Shown here: positions 4,972 through 12,401 of the stretch, one piece after another | Layout of the letters: each line of letters starts with the position of its first letter | Numbering within the stretch: position 1 is the stretch's first letter | Source of the DNA: a virus | Virus record (IMG/VR): IMGVR_UViG_3300028392_000299 | Span: 1-23,098 of that record | Direction: 5' to 3' (one strand) | DNA: 23,098 bases | Notes under the pieces: generated by a model | Databases searched by the model: none | What the model saw: the letters and a program-made list of their open reading frames with translations, nothing else | Told to the model about the DNA's origin: nothing | Position numbers and translations under genes: made by a program

Positions 4972-5439
4972 TTATTTTGTCAAGTCTTTTGTTGTATTTT
5001 TGCTACAACCAATCTCAATTTTACGTGGTTTCTTTTCTTCTGGAATGATGTTTACCAGACTGATAACCAATAGACCGTCAGAGATATCGGCATCTTTTAC
5101 CACAATGGTTTCAGAAAGTACAAATTTGTGGGAAAAATCCCTTGTACCGATGCCACGGTGTAGATACTTATCGGAAGTCCTTGCAGTCTTGATTGATCCA
5201 TTCACATAAAGTTTTCCACCTTCTGAAGTGATTTCAATTTCATCACGTTTGAAACCCGAAACGGCAATTTCAATCGTGTAGTTTTCATCATCTTCTTTAA
5301 GAATGTTGTATGGTGGATAAGATTGTATTTTAGCACCTGTTGGAAGAAGGTCGAATTCTTCAAAGGTACTTAGTAGTCGGTCGAAACCAACAGTGGATGG
5401 AAGCAAAGATTTGCCGTATGGCAATGATAGATGTGTCAT
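4972..5439 (-). CDS. hsp20: Small heat-shock protein Hsp20, 155 aa
   Basis: ATP-independent holdase chaperone of the alpha-crystallin family, which in phages probably stabilises virion or replication proteins during infection. The alpha-crystallin domain spans about residues 40-143, with an NYTIEIAVSGFKRDEIEI block and the late ISDGLLVISL block. A C-terminal KIEI segment resembles the IXI oligomerisation motif. Hsp20 genes are common in T4-type cyanophages and other aquatic phages and rare in the T4 coliphage group. ATG at 5439 has AGGAG six bases upstream, and a sigma-70 promoter lies at 5489-5518, so it heads its own operon. Confidence 0.93.
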   Translation of the reverse strand: MTHLSLPYGKSLLPSTVGFDRLLSTFEEFDLLPTGAKIQSYPPYNILKEDDENYTIEIAVSGFKRDEIEITSEGGKLYVNGSIKTARTSDKYLHRGIGTRDFSHKFVLSETIVVKDADISDGLLVISLVNIIPEEKKPRKIEIGCSKNTTKDLTK

Positions 5440-5488
5440 AGTTTTCTCCTAAAAGCGAGTTAATTAAAATTACTACCCCGAAGGCATA

Positions 5489-5518
5489 GTATACCTGCTT
5501 ACTTAATACAGGGTCAAC
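5489..5518 (-). promoter_or_regulatory. Sigma-70-type promoter of the hsp20 operon
   Basis: TTGACC (5518-5513) and TATACT (5494-5489) lie 18 bases apart, about 50 bases before the Hsp20 start. It lies between the regA stop and hsp20, so the downstream operon can be transcribed independently of regA. Confidence 0.7.
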
Positions 5519-5568
5519 TAACGGGTGACAGTGCAATTGCCCGGACGCCTTTTACCGTAGCATCAAAC

Positions 5569-5594
5569 AGCCCTAAGGTGGGCTCTTTTTATTT
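5569..5594 (+). terminator. Hairpin with a T run on the plus strand, at the end of regA
   Basis: AGCCC (5569-5573) and GGGCT (5580-5584) form a five-pair GC-rich stem with a six-base loop. It is followed on the plus strand by C, TTTTT (5586-5590) and ATTT. On the minus strand, the direction of regA, the stem is followed only by GTTTGA, a poor U tract. It may work in both directions weakly, or stop antisense transcripts entering regA. Confidence 0.45.
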
Positions 5595-5999
5595 ATCCAC
5601 CGGTTGTGGTTTTTTACCTATGTTATACTTTGGTACTAACTGCCAATCATTTTTTTCTTTATGTGAAATAATCTTTACCTGAGACAAAGACACAGTTGGC
5701 TCCTTGGTCTTTTCAGCATTGACAATCTTAATAAGTTCCCAATCTCCCAATAAATTGGTAACAGTATTTCTCCGAGCGATATCATTCTCGGTTAGGTCTG
5801 TTGGCTTACCATCCAATGAGAATAGTTCTTTGAAGTGTACAATATAATATTTGCCTTGCTTATGCAGGATGTGGCAAGATTGGTACAAAATTTTTTCTTT
5901 TTTTGATGCTACACCAATGCGGGTGAGTGTTTCTCTTACCTTTAGGAAATCATCTCTTTCATTCAAGGTCACCTCTACCATGTCTTCTATTTTAATCAT
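5589..5999 (-). CDS. regA: RegA translational repressor, 136 aa
   Basis: RegA binds AU-rich sequences over the start codons of phage early mRNAs (in T4 including 44, 45 and 62) and represses translation. The N-terminal IEDMVEVTLNERDDFLKVRETLTR block and the segment HILHKQGKYYIVHFKELF match the T4 RegA family. The length is 136 aa versus 122 in T4, with a basic, proline-containing C-terminal extension. It sits directly after 62 with a one-base TAATG overlap, the classic 44-62-regA order. GGAG lies about ten bases before the start. Confidence 0.93.
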   Translation of the reverse strand: MIKIEDMVEVTLNERDDFLKVRETLTRIGVASKKEKILYQSCHILHKQGKYYIVHFKELFSLDGKPTDLTENDIARRNTVTNLLGDWELIKIVNAEKTKEPTVSLSQVKIISHKEKNDWQLVPKYNIGKKPQPVDK

Positions 6000-6379
6000 T
6001 ATTTCTTCACTCCGCCTTTATCTAGTTTTTCTTTTATCAAAGCGATATGTTCTTCTGATAGAATGCGTAATGCTTCTTTAGCTTTTTCATTTGAATAGCC
6101 AAAATATTCTTTCACACAATCCAAGTCCTTAACCACGACCTGTTTTTGCCAGGCCTGAAACTTTCGTTTTATAGGTCTGATGGTATTTAGAAGATATTGA
6201 TATTGAAGTTTTTTAGGTAAATTGTGATTCATATTCATCTGGTTCGCATATAAAATGCAATCCATGTGATATGAGAGTGAGCGGTTTACTATGAATGGTG
6301 CATAGTCACTTTCGTTCTCAAGTACATCTTTCTTAGACAGTAAAATACTTGGAACAATGTCTTTGAATAAATCGGCCAT
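5999..6379 (-). CDS. 62: Clamp loader small subunit gp62, 126 aa
   Basis: Partner of gp44 in the ATP-driven loader that places the gp45 clamp on primed DNA. The protein has no ATPase motifs, as expected. It starts MADLFKDIVPSILL and contains DYAPFIVNRSLSYHMDCI and a KKLQYQYLLNTIRP block, recognisable from gp62 of divergent T4-type phages. At 126 aa it is much shorter than T4 gp62 (187 aa), the short form seen in the cyanophage-like branch. Its position between 44 and regA confirms the call. It overlaps both neighbours by one base. Confidence 0.88.
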   Translation of the reverse strand: MADLFKDIVPSILLSKKDVLENESDYAPFIVNRSLSYHMDCILYANQMNMNHNLPKKLQYQYLLNTIRPIKRKFQAWQKQVVVKDLDCVKEYFGYSNEKAKEALRILSEEHIALIKEKLDKGGVKK

Positions 6380-6843
6380 TATTTGTAATCTGTATGGCTA
6401 TATTTCATCAGTTCGACGATTTCTTCTTCGGACATTTTATACACAGGAATACATGCTTCCTGTTTGATAGGAATACCAATCATTTTAGTACCAAATTTGG
6501 TTGTGTATTCAATTGTCCTAAATTCTTTTGGAGATAGACGGTAAACCCAACCGTCCGAGAAGTGTTTGAATTTAATATGTGGAACTGAAACAATATAAAG
6601 AACGTCAACTTTCCTACACTTGTTCAACTGGTTCGGCCGAAAGGAAAAACAGTTGGCAAAAACGTAAGGTGATTCGGTTTTAACTTCAACTTTTTTACCG
6701 TCAACGAGCATATCTTTTTCATGGTCATACTTGTTGATAGAATGTTCAATCACAAGACCCGGATGAAGTCGATTTAACATATTCGTTACAACCTTTTCAC
6801 CAGTCAAACCCAGTTCTCCCATTTTTTCTTCACGTGTCATCAT
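6379..6843 (-). CDS. PD-(D/E)XK nuclease-like protein, 154 aa
   Basis: The pattern fits the restriction-endonuclease-like fold: an N-terminal helix with GLTGEKVV (E16), a short segment, then D44 and the strand with E53-x-K55 (KKVEVKTE). These are the metal-binding and catalytic positions of the PD-(D/E)XK superfamily. The later FRPNQLNK and VDVLYIVSVP segments match the usual core helix and following strand. Possible roles are Holliday-junction or flap cleavage, or host DNA attack; the substrate is unknown. ATG at 6843 is preferred over an upstream GTG in frame at 6855. Inserted between clamp-loader genes 44 and 62, it would be made together with them. Confidence 0.7.
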   Translation of the reverse strand: MMTREEKMGELGLTGEKVVTNMLNRLHPGLVIEHSINKYDHEKDMLVDGKKVEVKTESPYVFANCFSFRPNQLNKCRKVDVLYIVSVPHIKFKHFSDGWVYRLSPKEFRTIEYTTKFGTKMIGIPIKQEACIPVYKMSEEEIVELMKYSHTDYK

Positions 6844-6851
6844 AATATATC

Positions 6852-7793
6852 TCACTTAAATCCACATTCAACCATCAATTCAGTCAAGCAAGCAACTAAA
6901 TTAATTTCTTGGTCTGCAACAAAGGCCGCCTGATATTGATATTTTGCAAGGACCAGAACAGCAATAGGAATACTATCCGGTAACAAATATTCGTACATGT
7001 TATCATAGATTTTACGTATGATAGTTGCACTATCTGAATCAAGATTATTAGTTACCCACTTACGTGACGTACCAAAATCTTTAGCTTTTAATGCTTTAAC
7101 AAGTTCTGTAATATTAATATCAGAAACAATGCCAAGAATACCTTTGTCGATACTTTTATCTGAGTTGGAAGAATATCTTTGAAGTTCATTTAAGACACGA
7201 CGATTATCTGGAAAGTGTTTAGTAATAACAGCGGCAACCACTTGCTTATCATAAGTTACACCTTCTTCAGAAAGAATCCATTCTAGACGCTTAAAGAATT
7301 GTGAGGCCATTTTAGCTTTTTGGCCATTTTGTAATTTGAATTCAACAACAGAACAACGGGAATGCAGTGCTTCCATAATCTTATGTTTGAAGTTGCAAGT
7401 AAAAATGAAAGAACAATTAATTGCGAATTCTTCAATAGAGCCACGAAGTGCGGCTTGGGCATTGTGAGACAAGTAATCAGCCTCATCAATAATGATGACC
7501 TTTCGGCCACCAGAAAGACTCATTGATGATGCATAATTCTTGACTTTGATTCTGATGTCGTCAACGCCATTTTCGTCCGATCCGTTGATGACAATATAAT
7601 CGCAGCCAACTTCTTCACAGAGGGCTTTTGCAATCGTTGTTTTACCGACCCCTGCGGATCCAGTAAGTAGCAAATTTGGGATTTCTTTTCTGTCAACATA
7701 TTCCTGAAAGGTAGATTTAATAGACTCCGGAAGAATACAGTCCTCAATTTTATGAGGACGATACTTTTCCACCCACAACATTTGTTTGCTCAT
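6852..7793 (-). CDS. 44: Clamp loader ATPase gp44, 313 aa
   Basis: AAA+ ATPase that, with gp62, opens and loads the gp45 sliding clamp. Walker A is GSAGVGKT (45-52), Walker B IIIDEAD (100-106), sensor 1 is in FTCN (131-134) and the arginine-finger motif SRC is at 145-147. The N-terminal LWVEKYRPH is the universal clamp-loader start. The length is close to T4 gp44 (319 aa). GGAG lies seven bases upstream of the ATG. Confidence 0.97.
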   Translation of the reverse strand: MSKQMLWVEKYRPHKIEDCILPESIKSTFQEYVDRKEIPNLLLTGSAGVGKTTIAKALCEEVGCDYIVINGSDENGVDDIRIKVKNYASSMSLSGGRKVIIIDEADYLSHNAQAALRGSIEEFAINCSFIFTCNFKHKIMEALHSRCSVVEFKLQNGQKAKMASQFFKRLEWILSEEGVTYDKQVVAAVITKHFPDNRRVLNELQRYSSNSDKSIDKGILGIVSDINITELVKALKAKDFGTSRKWVTNNLDSDSATIIRKIYDNMYEYLLPDSIPIAVLVLAKYQYQAAFVADQEINLVACLTELMVECGFK

Positions 7794-7825
7794 TCAAATT
7801 CTCCATAATATAAAACATCATTGTA

Positions 7826-8185
7826 TCACATTCTACGCCAAGTGTCATTCTCTTTGACATAAAGTTTACCATCAGGACCTGGTACAATTTTCACTGCAAC
7901 ATATTTTTCTGTTCCAGGTTTGTATGTTGGTCCAAGTCCTCCAAGTCCTACAATGTACATGTCATTTGTACCATATACTTTTGCAGGAGGTAATTCTTCA
8001 CCATATATTGCTTGTAGTTGCAACACTGGTTTTCCTTCAAGTTGTTTCTCTAACTCCGCGGTTGGTAGTTCATCTTGCTTATATACAATACGTTCTTTGA
8101 CTTGTTTATAACCTTCAACACCAACTGCGAGTAGACCAACCAGCCCTAGGCTTTTTGCAAAGTTTCTACGGCCGACTGGGTTCAT
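7826..8185 (-). CDS. Twin-arginine signal protein of unknown function, 119 aa
   Basis: The N-terminus is MNPVGRRNFAKSLGLVGLLA. It carries R6-R7-x-F-x-K followed by a hydrophobic stretch of about 12 residues, matching the Tat signal consensus (S/T-R-R-x-F-L-K). After this comes a charged helix, a glycine/proline-rich middle (GLGGLGPTY) and a beta-like C-terminus ending NDTWRRM. No cysteine-based or metal motif is visible. There is no clear Ala-x-Ala cleavage site, so it may stay as an N-terminal anchor. The start overlaps the dsbA-like stop (ATGA), so the two are translationally coupled. I do not recognise the mature domain. Confidence 0.65.
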   Translation of the reverse strand: MNPVGRRNFAKSLGLVGLLAVGVEGYKQVKERIVYKQDELPTAELEKQLEGKPVLQLQAIYGEELPPAKVYGTNDMYIVGLGGLGPTYKPGTEKYVAVKIVPGPDGKLYVKENDTWRRM

Positions 8186-8457
8186 TTTGTTTCAGTCATA
8201 CCAATGTAGAGTGCTTCGAATTCATTATCTTCAGTCACTTCTTCTTGGAAAGATTGCTTGTGGTGAGTTTTTGCCATGCGGCGGAGAACTTTTTTAGGAA
8301 TCTTGAAGTTATCATAGAGTGCATCAATAACATCTTTGATAGCTTCTTTGTGAGAATCAATTACCGTCATTTCATTAGAAATTTCAGAGAGTGCATCACG
8401 AATCGATTTGAGTTGGTTCTCATCGAAAGAACCATATAGAGTATTCACAGTAGTCAT
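8182..8457 (-). CDS. dsbA: DsbA-like dsDNA-binding late transcription protein, 91 aa
   Basis: T4 DsbA (89 aa) binds double-stranded DNA at late promoters and modulates late transcription. This protein has the same size and build: an N-terminal helical region with an IKDVIDAL segment, then a KVLRRMAKTHHKQSF block and an acidic tail, paralleling T4 DsbA's middle and C-terminus. Its place directly after 45 (clamp, itself the late-transcription activator) supports the call. The ribosome site GGAG is seven bases before ATG. It is unrelated to the host thiol oxidase DsbA. Alternative: another small late-transcription factor. Confidence 0.62.
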   Translation of the reverse strand: MTTVNTLYGSFDENQLKSIRDALSEISNEMTVIDSHKEAIKDVIDALYDNFKIPKKVLRRMAKTHHKQSFQEEVTEDNEFEALYIGMTETK

Positions 8458-8459
8458 AA

Positions 8460-9143
8460 TTATTCTCCGTACTTGGAACCAGTTTCAGTAGTCACCCAAT
8501 ATTCAACCGGTACAGTTGTATTCTTAAAGTGACCAATGCCTTTAGAAGCAATAGAAACTTCATATGCACCAGGAACAAAACGCAGATTTTCTGTAGCAAA
8601 GACCATACGATACTTTGTACCTGTACCATTTACATTCAAAGTTGTTGAATTAACGTGTGATGCATCATCTTTTGCATCAAAAGTTTCGATTGTGCAAGAT
8701 TCACCGTCAGAAACAAAGGCGATGTTTGGTGAACCAAGTGCTGATGCAACTCTAAAAATCCATTCTAGGTCTTGTGCGTCAAGTGGAAACTTGATTTCCG
8801 CGTTTTCCATAGAAATGGTTTTATCGGGTGGAACAAGAATAGTCTCTTTGGCCGCTTTACGATACTTGGTACTAGAACGACCACCAAGGCCTTTGATGAT
8901 GATGTTCTTTTCTTCAATCTCAATTTCAGGTTGTGCATCACGTGAAAGTGTGATGTTACCCAAGAAATTATTCAAGTCGTGAATACCAAATTCAGCTTCG
9001 AACGTGTCGGCTAATTCTGCTCTCGCAAGAATGTTTTTTTGTTTAGAGATAGTTTCAATAACATTGCCGGGTTTAATAAAGATACCCTCATTAATTGATG
9101 CAAAGTTTTTCAAAATACTCATCGTATTTGTGGAAAGTTTCAT
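8460..9143 (-). CDS. 45: DNA polymerase sliding clamp gp45, 227 aa
   Basis: Trimeric ring that tethers the replicative polymerase and also couples gp55/gp33 RNA polymerase to replication for late transcription. The N-terminal MKLSTNTMSILKNFASIN and the following IKPGNVIETIS closely match the T4 gp45 family, and the length (227 vs 228 aa) is the same. The ribosome site AAGGAG precedes the ATG. The gene is 11 bases downstream of the dNMP kinase. Confidence 0.96.
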   Translation of the reverse strand: MKLSTNTMSILKNFASINEGIFIKPGNVIETISKQKNILARAELADTFEAEFGIHDLNNFLGNITLSRDAQPEIEIEEKNIIIKGLGGRSSTKYRKAAKETILVPPDKTISMENAEIKFPLDAQDLEWIFRVASALGSPNIAFVSDGESCTIETFDAKDDASHVNSTTLNVNGTGTKYRMVFATENLRFVPGAYEVSIASKGIGHFKNTTVPVEYWVTTETGSKYGE

Positions 9144-9154
9144 AATAATACTCC

Positions 9155-9805
9155 TTAAGTAGGTTCACGGATTATATCAGTTCCGAAGGAACTAATCAAG
9201 CATTTCTTCAATTTTTTCTTCAAGTCTTCCAGACTTCCAACGTTGTCGATAGTGTGGTCAATATCTTGACCAACCCATCTCCATTCAGATTCATGCACAT
9301 CACTGCGTTCTTGCATCCAAAGTTCAGCGTGTGTATCACCACGATTTGCTTTTGCCGCAATTTCATACCAATGTGGTGTGATGCCACGTTTAATTTCAAT
9401 TAATGTGCCACCGTGTTTATTGATAAAAGAAATTTCATTCTGAAATCTAACATCAGTGATAACATAATTTTGTTCGGGTGCGTTATCGATATAGTTCTTT
9501 AACTTAATTACCCAAAAATCTTTATGGAACACATCACGACCAACTTCGGTACCCATGAGTTGAAGTGCTAAACGTGGTGTAAATTCTTTTCCGAATTCTA
9601 ATGACCAAAAGCTATCTGGTTTTTCTCGCCATTCACGTGAGTGTTGTGTATCACCCTCCAATAAATGACGAGGCCAACTAAACATTTCTGCGGTAACATC
9701 TTTAACACCTTTTGCAAAGGATATGGGAGTGAATCCCATATCTTTAAGAATGTCACCTGCTGTACCTTTACCTGAACCAATAAATCCAAGTAAACCAACA
9801 AGCAT
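9155..9805 (-). CDS. 1: Deoxynucleoside monophosphate kinase, 216 aa
   Basis: Phosphorylates dNMPs to dNDPs for phage DNA synthesis (T4 gp1 family). P-loop GFIGSGKGT at residues 7-15, and an EFTPRLALQLMGTEVGRD block followed by DVRFQNE, typical of dNMP kinases. ATG at 9805 is chosen because GGAG is seven bases before it; an in-frame upstream ATG at 9898 would add 31 residues inside the previous gene. The start overlaps the stop of the glycosyltransferase-like gene by one base (TGATG). Slightly shorter than T4 gp1 (241 aa). Confidence 0.93.
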   Translation of the reverse strand: MLVGLLGFIGSGKGTAGDILKDMGFTPISFAKGVKDVTAEMFSWPRHLLEGDTQHSREWREKPDSFWSLEFGKEFTPRLALQLMGTEVGRDVFHKDFWVIKLKNYIDNAPEQNYVITDVRFQNEISFINKHGGTLIEIKRGITPHWYEIAAKANRGDTHAELWMQERSDVHESEWRWVGQDIDHTIDNVGSLEDLKKKLKKCLISSFGTDIIREPT

Positions 9806-10602
9806 CACATTTCTCCAACGTAATTCGCTACGGCAGGCATGTCGCCTTGGAAATGATAGGTACCGATGTGTTGTGTACGCATCCATGGGCAGAGCCAAAT
9901 TTGACCACCCATATTACGCCACCATTGGCAGAACATGTAATCTTCTGAAAGATAACGTTCCGACACTGGATCAATAACGGTATCAAAGTATGCATGAATG
10001 TAACGTGAGCCGTCAAAGTGTGCTTGACCAACGTGGTCTGGTTTATATTTTAACTGTGGATAGTGTTCAGCAAATTTAGGGAACACTTCACGTTTAATCA
10101 TCATAAAGCCTGTACCAATTTCCATAACTTCAAGTGGTTCAGAAACAGAGAATTGTGCAGTACCTTTTACTGGATTGAAAACGTAATCACCAGTAAGTTT
10201 TTCTAATGTTCCGGAATCAATATCCGGATGCATCTGTACAGCCTTCTTGATGTTATTCCATTTGATGGCTTTCTTAGGATAAGGACCCCCAATAACATCA
10301 CGATCTAATGCTAACATTGCGATAACATCTTGTGGATTAAAGTTAATGTCCGAATCAATGAAAAGCATATGAGAGCAATCAGAACGATTTAAGAATTCAT
10401 CAGCTAGATAATTCCTTGCACGTGTGATTAAAGATTCGTTGAATAGGAATGAGAATTTAACATCGATTCCATATTGGATGCACATACCTTGAAGGTCGAG
10501 GCAAGCCTTCATGTACAAACCGTGATTTTGTCCACCATACATTGGTGTGGCCACAAATAGTTTATGTTTTCTTAATTCTTCTGTTTTGATTGAAATTTCC
10601 AT
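9805..10602 (-). CDS. GT-A-type glycosyltransferase-like protein, 265 aa
   Basis: The fold signature is FVATPMYGG (16-24), then LITRARNYLADEFL, then MLFIDSDINF with the DxD-type metal/nucleotide-sugar motif DSD at 83-85. VIGGPYPKK follows, and YLSEDYMFCQWW carries the acidic pair expected near the acceptor site. This matches a family-2-like glycosyltransferase. It could sugar-modify DNA, virion or host surface; nothing here decides. The gene follows the terminator at 10612-10654 with a good GGAG site, and no separate promoter is obvious, so expression may rely on read-through. Confidence 0.75.
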   Translation of the reverse strand: MEISIKTEELRKHKLFVATPMYGGQNHGLYMKACLDLQGMCIQYGIDVKFSFLFNESLITRARNYLADEFLNRSDCSHMLFIDSDINFNPQDVIAMLALDRDVIGGPYPKKAIKWNNIKKAVQMHPDIDSGTLEKLTGDYVFNPVKGTAQFSVSEPLEVMEIGTGFMMIKREVFPKFAEHYPQLKYKPDHVGQAHFDGSRYIHAYFDTVIDPVSERYLSEDYMFCQWWRNMGGQIWLCPWMRTQHIGTYHFQGDMPAVANYVGEM

Positions 10603-10611
10603 TTGTACTCC

Positions 10612-10654
10612 AAAAATAAAAAAAAGGAGAGACCATTAAAAAATGGTACCCTCC
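10612..10654 (-). terminator. Intrinsic terminator after the winged-helix-like gene
   Basis: Minus-strand stem GGAG...ACCATT paired with AATGGT...CTCC (10626-10654), followed by a very long T-rich tract (10625-10612). The ribosome site of the next gene begins immediately after the tract. Confidence 0.85.
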
Positions 10655-10669
10655 TATGTCAAACCAGGA

Positions 10670-10942
10670 TTAAACGGCTTGTGGGCGAACACCCATAGCA
10701 CGGCATTGTGCTTTGAAAGACTTGGAAGGAGTTCCAAGACGGTAAACAGCAACCTTAGAGCCATCAGCACGCGACTTAATGTTGGTGTAGATAGCATAGC
10801 CTTCTGTACGCAACTCAGCAATACGTGCGGCAACATTGCTGATACCAAAACGTGTGCGAGCCTGTGCTACGCTGAATGTGTTGTAACCTTCCTTCTTAGT
10901 CAAGGCTTGCAACATTTTTTCTTTAGCGGTTAATTTTTTCAT
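10670..10942 (-). CDS. Small winged-helix-like DNA-binding protein, 90 aa
   Basis: Starts MKKLTAKEKMLQALTKKEG; then FSVAQARTRFGISNVAARIAEL (22-43) reads as a helix-turn-helix, and GYAIYTNIKS...VAVYRLG as the wing hairpin. Such proteins usually bind DNA as regulators; the C-terminus is basic. ATG at 10942 is chosen over an upstream in-frame ATG at 10954 because GGAG is seven bases before it. It forms a separate unit with its own promoter (10992-11020) and terminator (10612-10654), and a TGCTC-TTGT-GAGCA hairpin in its leader (10972-10985). An early, abundantly made regulator is the likely reading. Confidence 0.75.
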   Translation of the reverse strand: MKKLTAKEKMLQALTKKEGYNTFSVAQARTRFGISNVAARIAELRTEGYAIYTNIKSRADGSKVAVYRLGTPSKSFKAQCRAMGVRPQAV

Positions 10943-10991
10943 AATAAACTCCATTTTAAATTTAAGAACACTGCTCTTGTGAGCAAATCAT

Positions 10992-11020
10992 ATTATACAA
11001 TTATGTAGGATAAAAGTCAA
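10992..11020 (-). promoter_or_regulatory. Sigma-70-type promoter of the winged-helix-like gene
   Basis: TTGACT (11020-11015), 17-base spacer, perfect TATAAT (10997-10992). The -35 box is formed by the end of the stem of the preceding terminator. Confidence 0.82.
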
Positions 11021-11040
11021 GTGTTTTTGTGGCACACTTG
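11013..11040 (-). terminator. Terminator hairpin of the uvsY operon, fused to the next promoter
   Basis: Minus-strand CAAGTGT (11040-11034) pairs with ACACTTG (11024-11018), followed by ACTTTT. The U tract is only moderate. The same bases (TTGACT) are the -35 box of the next promoter. Confidence 0.55.
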
Positions 11041-11045
11041 ATGAT

Positions 11046-12401
11046 TTACCGTCCCACTTGCGGCAAATATTTTTGCTTGGTTTCTTCCCAAGACATATAT
11101 ACCAAATCATCATAGAACAGAGTTTCATATGAAACATTGTTCTTCTTTTGTAGTTGACGAATTCGACCTTTGGCATACTTCAATTTCCAAAGTTCCGAAA
11201 GTGCTTCTTCGGATGTATCAAAAGATTTAACGAGTTGGTCCTCCGTAATTTCTCCACGGAGAAACTCATTGGTATTATTGTAGAGTGGTGAAAAATAGAT
11301 ACCACGTTGGTGTGCTGTACGTGTTAACTCTTTTGGAATACCAAGTTTTGGATACAAGAAATGTAATGAACGATTCTTGTGGTCGCGTTTGAACGGCAGA
11401 CCTTTATCATTCTTAGCTTCCCACCATTCAAAGTATTTCTCCGTATGGTTTTCTTTGAGCCAATTCCAAAGCATGTTTAGTGTAGATTTACGAGGTTCGA
11501 AAGCAACCGAACCGGACGAGAAACCCATTTTGTTCCAGTGTTCAAGACCATCATACTGAGATAGACCACCAGACTTAGTATTTCCGTAAAGAGAAGTGGT
11601 TGTAACTCCAGCAAGAACATCACCATACTTTTCTTTCCACAATTTTTGAACTGTGTCAGATAAACAAAGCAACGCAAGTAATTTACCACCCATGTAATTG
11701 AAACCAAGTGGCTGGAGTGGAACAATAGAAGAACCAATTGCAGTGTGGTTAATCATACCACCTTGAGTTTTCTTTTCACGTTCCCAACCAATAGCAGTAT
11801 CACGTGGTGTCAAGTCAAGAAAGTCGGAAGAAATACAGATAACACCAAGATACTTACCAGTAGCATCATCTTTGACAATGAAGTTAAGATTACGACCAAT
11901 GTTTGAGTTGTTCTTCATCGTTGAGATAAAGGTACGTGTCGTGTTCCACAATATAGGAAGGTCTTTGGTACGTTTTTTGTCGCTTTTTATGGTTGTACCG
12001 TCAATTCCTGTCGTGAATTTTGATCCGGAGTCATCAGTAAATTCCATGACAGGACGTAGATTCATGAAGTCATCAGGTGATTCTGGTATCCAGATGTTGC
12101 TCTTGGCAAGGTCGATATACTTACCCTGTTCTCCATCGACAAGAACCTTTTCATCACCCCAAAAGGTGTTGTTTGTTTTTGTAGGAAACTTTTCTTGCAC
12201 TTCACACCACTTCTGGAACAAAGTATATTCTTTAACATCCATACCGGATGCATAAGTCAAATCTTCGGTAAGAACTTTCTTCAGTTCTTCGGTATCAATG
12301 TGTTCAAAGGAACTTTTTGGATTCTTTTCAGACCAATCTTCCCATTGTTTCTGAACATGTGTTGGCCACTTTTCGTTTTCAGTTTCAGAATCGTTTGACA
12401 T
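11046..12401 (-). CDS. DUF4338/DruA-like protein, 451 aa
   Basis: No T4 homologue recognised. Residues 168-302 follow the pattern I know from DUF4338 proteins, the family of DruA of the Druantia anti-phage system. In order: a G-x-x-L-x-F-x-V segment, LGVICISSDFLDL, RDTAIGW (200-206), an LQPLGFNYMGGKLLALLC segment, W..KYGD (255-261), TTTSLYG (267-273) and WNKMGFSSG (289-297). The acidic N-terminal 110 residues and the basic C-terminus are extra. DruA biochemistry is unknown to me. The call rests on remembered motifs, not a search. It overlaps the deformylase by 17 bases and is the last gene of the operon. Confidence 0.55.
   Translation of the reverse strand: MSNDSETENEKWPTHVQKQWEDWSEKNPKSSFEHIDTEELKKVLTEDLTYASGMDVKEYTLFQKWCEVQEKFPTKTNNTFWGDEKVLVDGEQGKYIDLAKSNIWIPESPDDFMNLRPVMEFTDDSGSKFTTGIDGTTIKSDKKRTKDLPILWNTTRTFISTMKNNSNIGRNLNFIVKDDATGKYLGVICISSDFLDLTPRDTAIGWEREKKTQGGMINHTAIGSSIVPLQPLGFNYMGGKLLALLCLSDTVQKLWKEKYGDVLAGVTTTSLYGNTKSGGLSQYDGLEHWNKMGFSSGSVAFEPRKSTLNMLWNWLKENHTEKYFEWWEAKNDKGLPFKRDHKNRSLHFLYPKLGIPKELTRTAHQRGIYFSPLYNNTNEFLRGEITEDQLVKSFDTSEEALSELWKLKYAKGRIRQLQKKNNVSYETLFYDDLVYMSWEETKQKYLPQVGR

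Noticed and set aside
5522-5543. CGGG...CCCG inverted repeat upstream of the hsp20 promoter
   Set aside because: Only four pairs around a 14-base loop; too weak to call.
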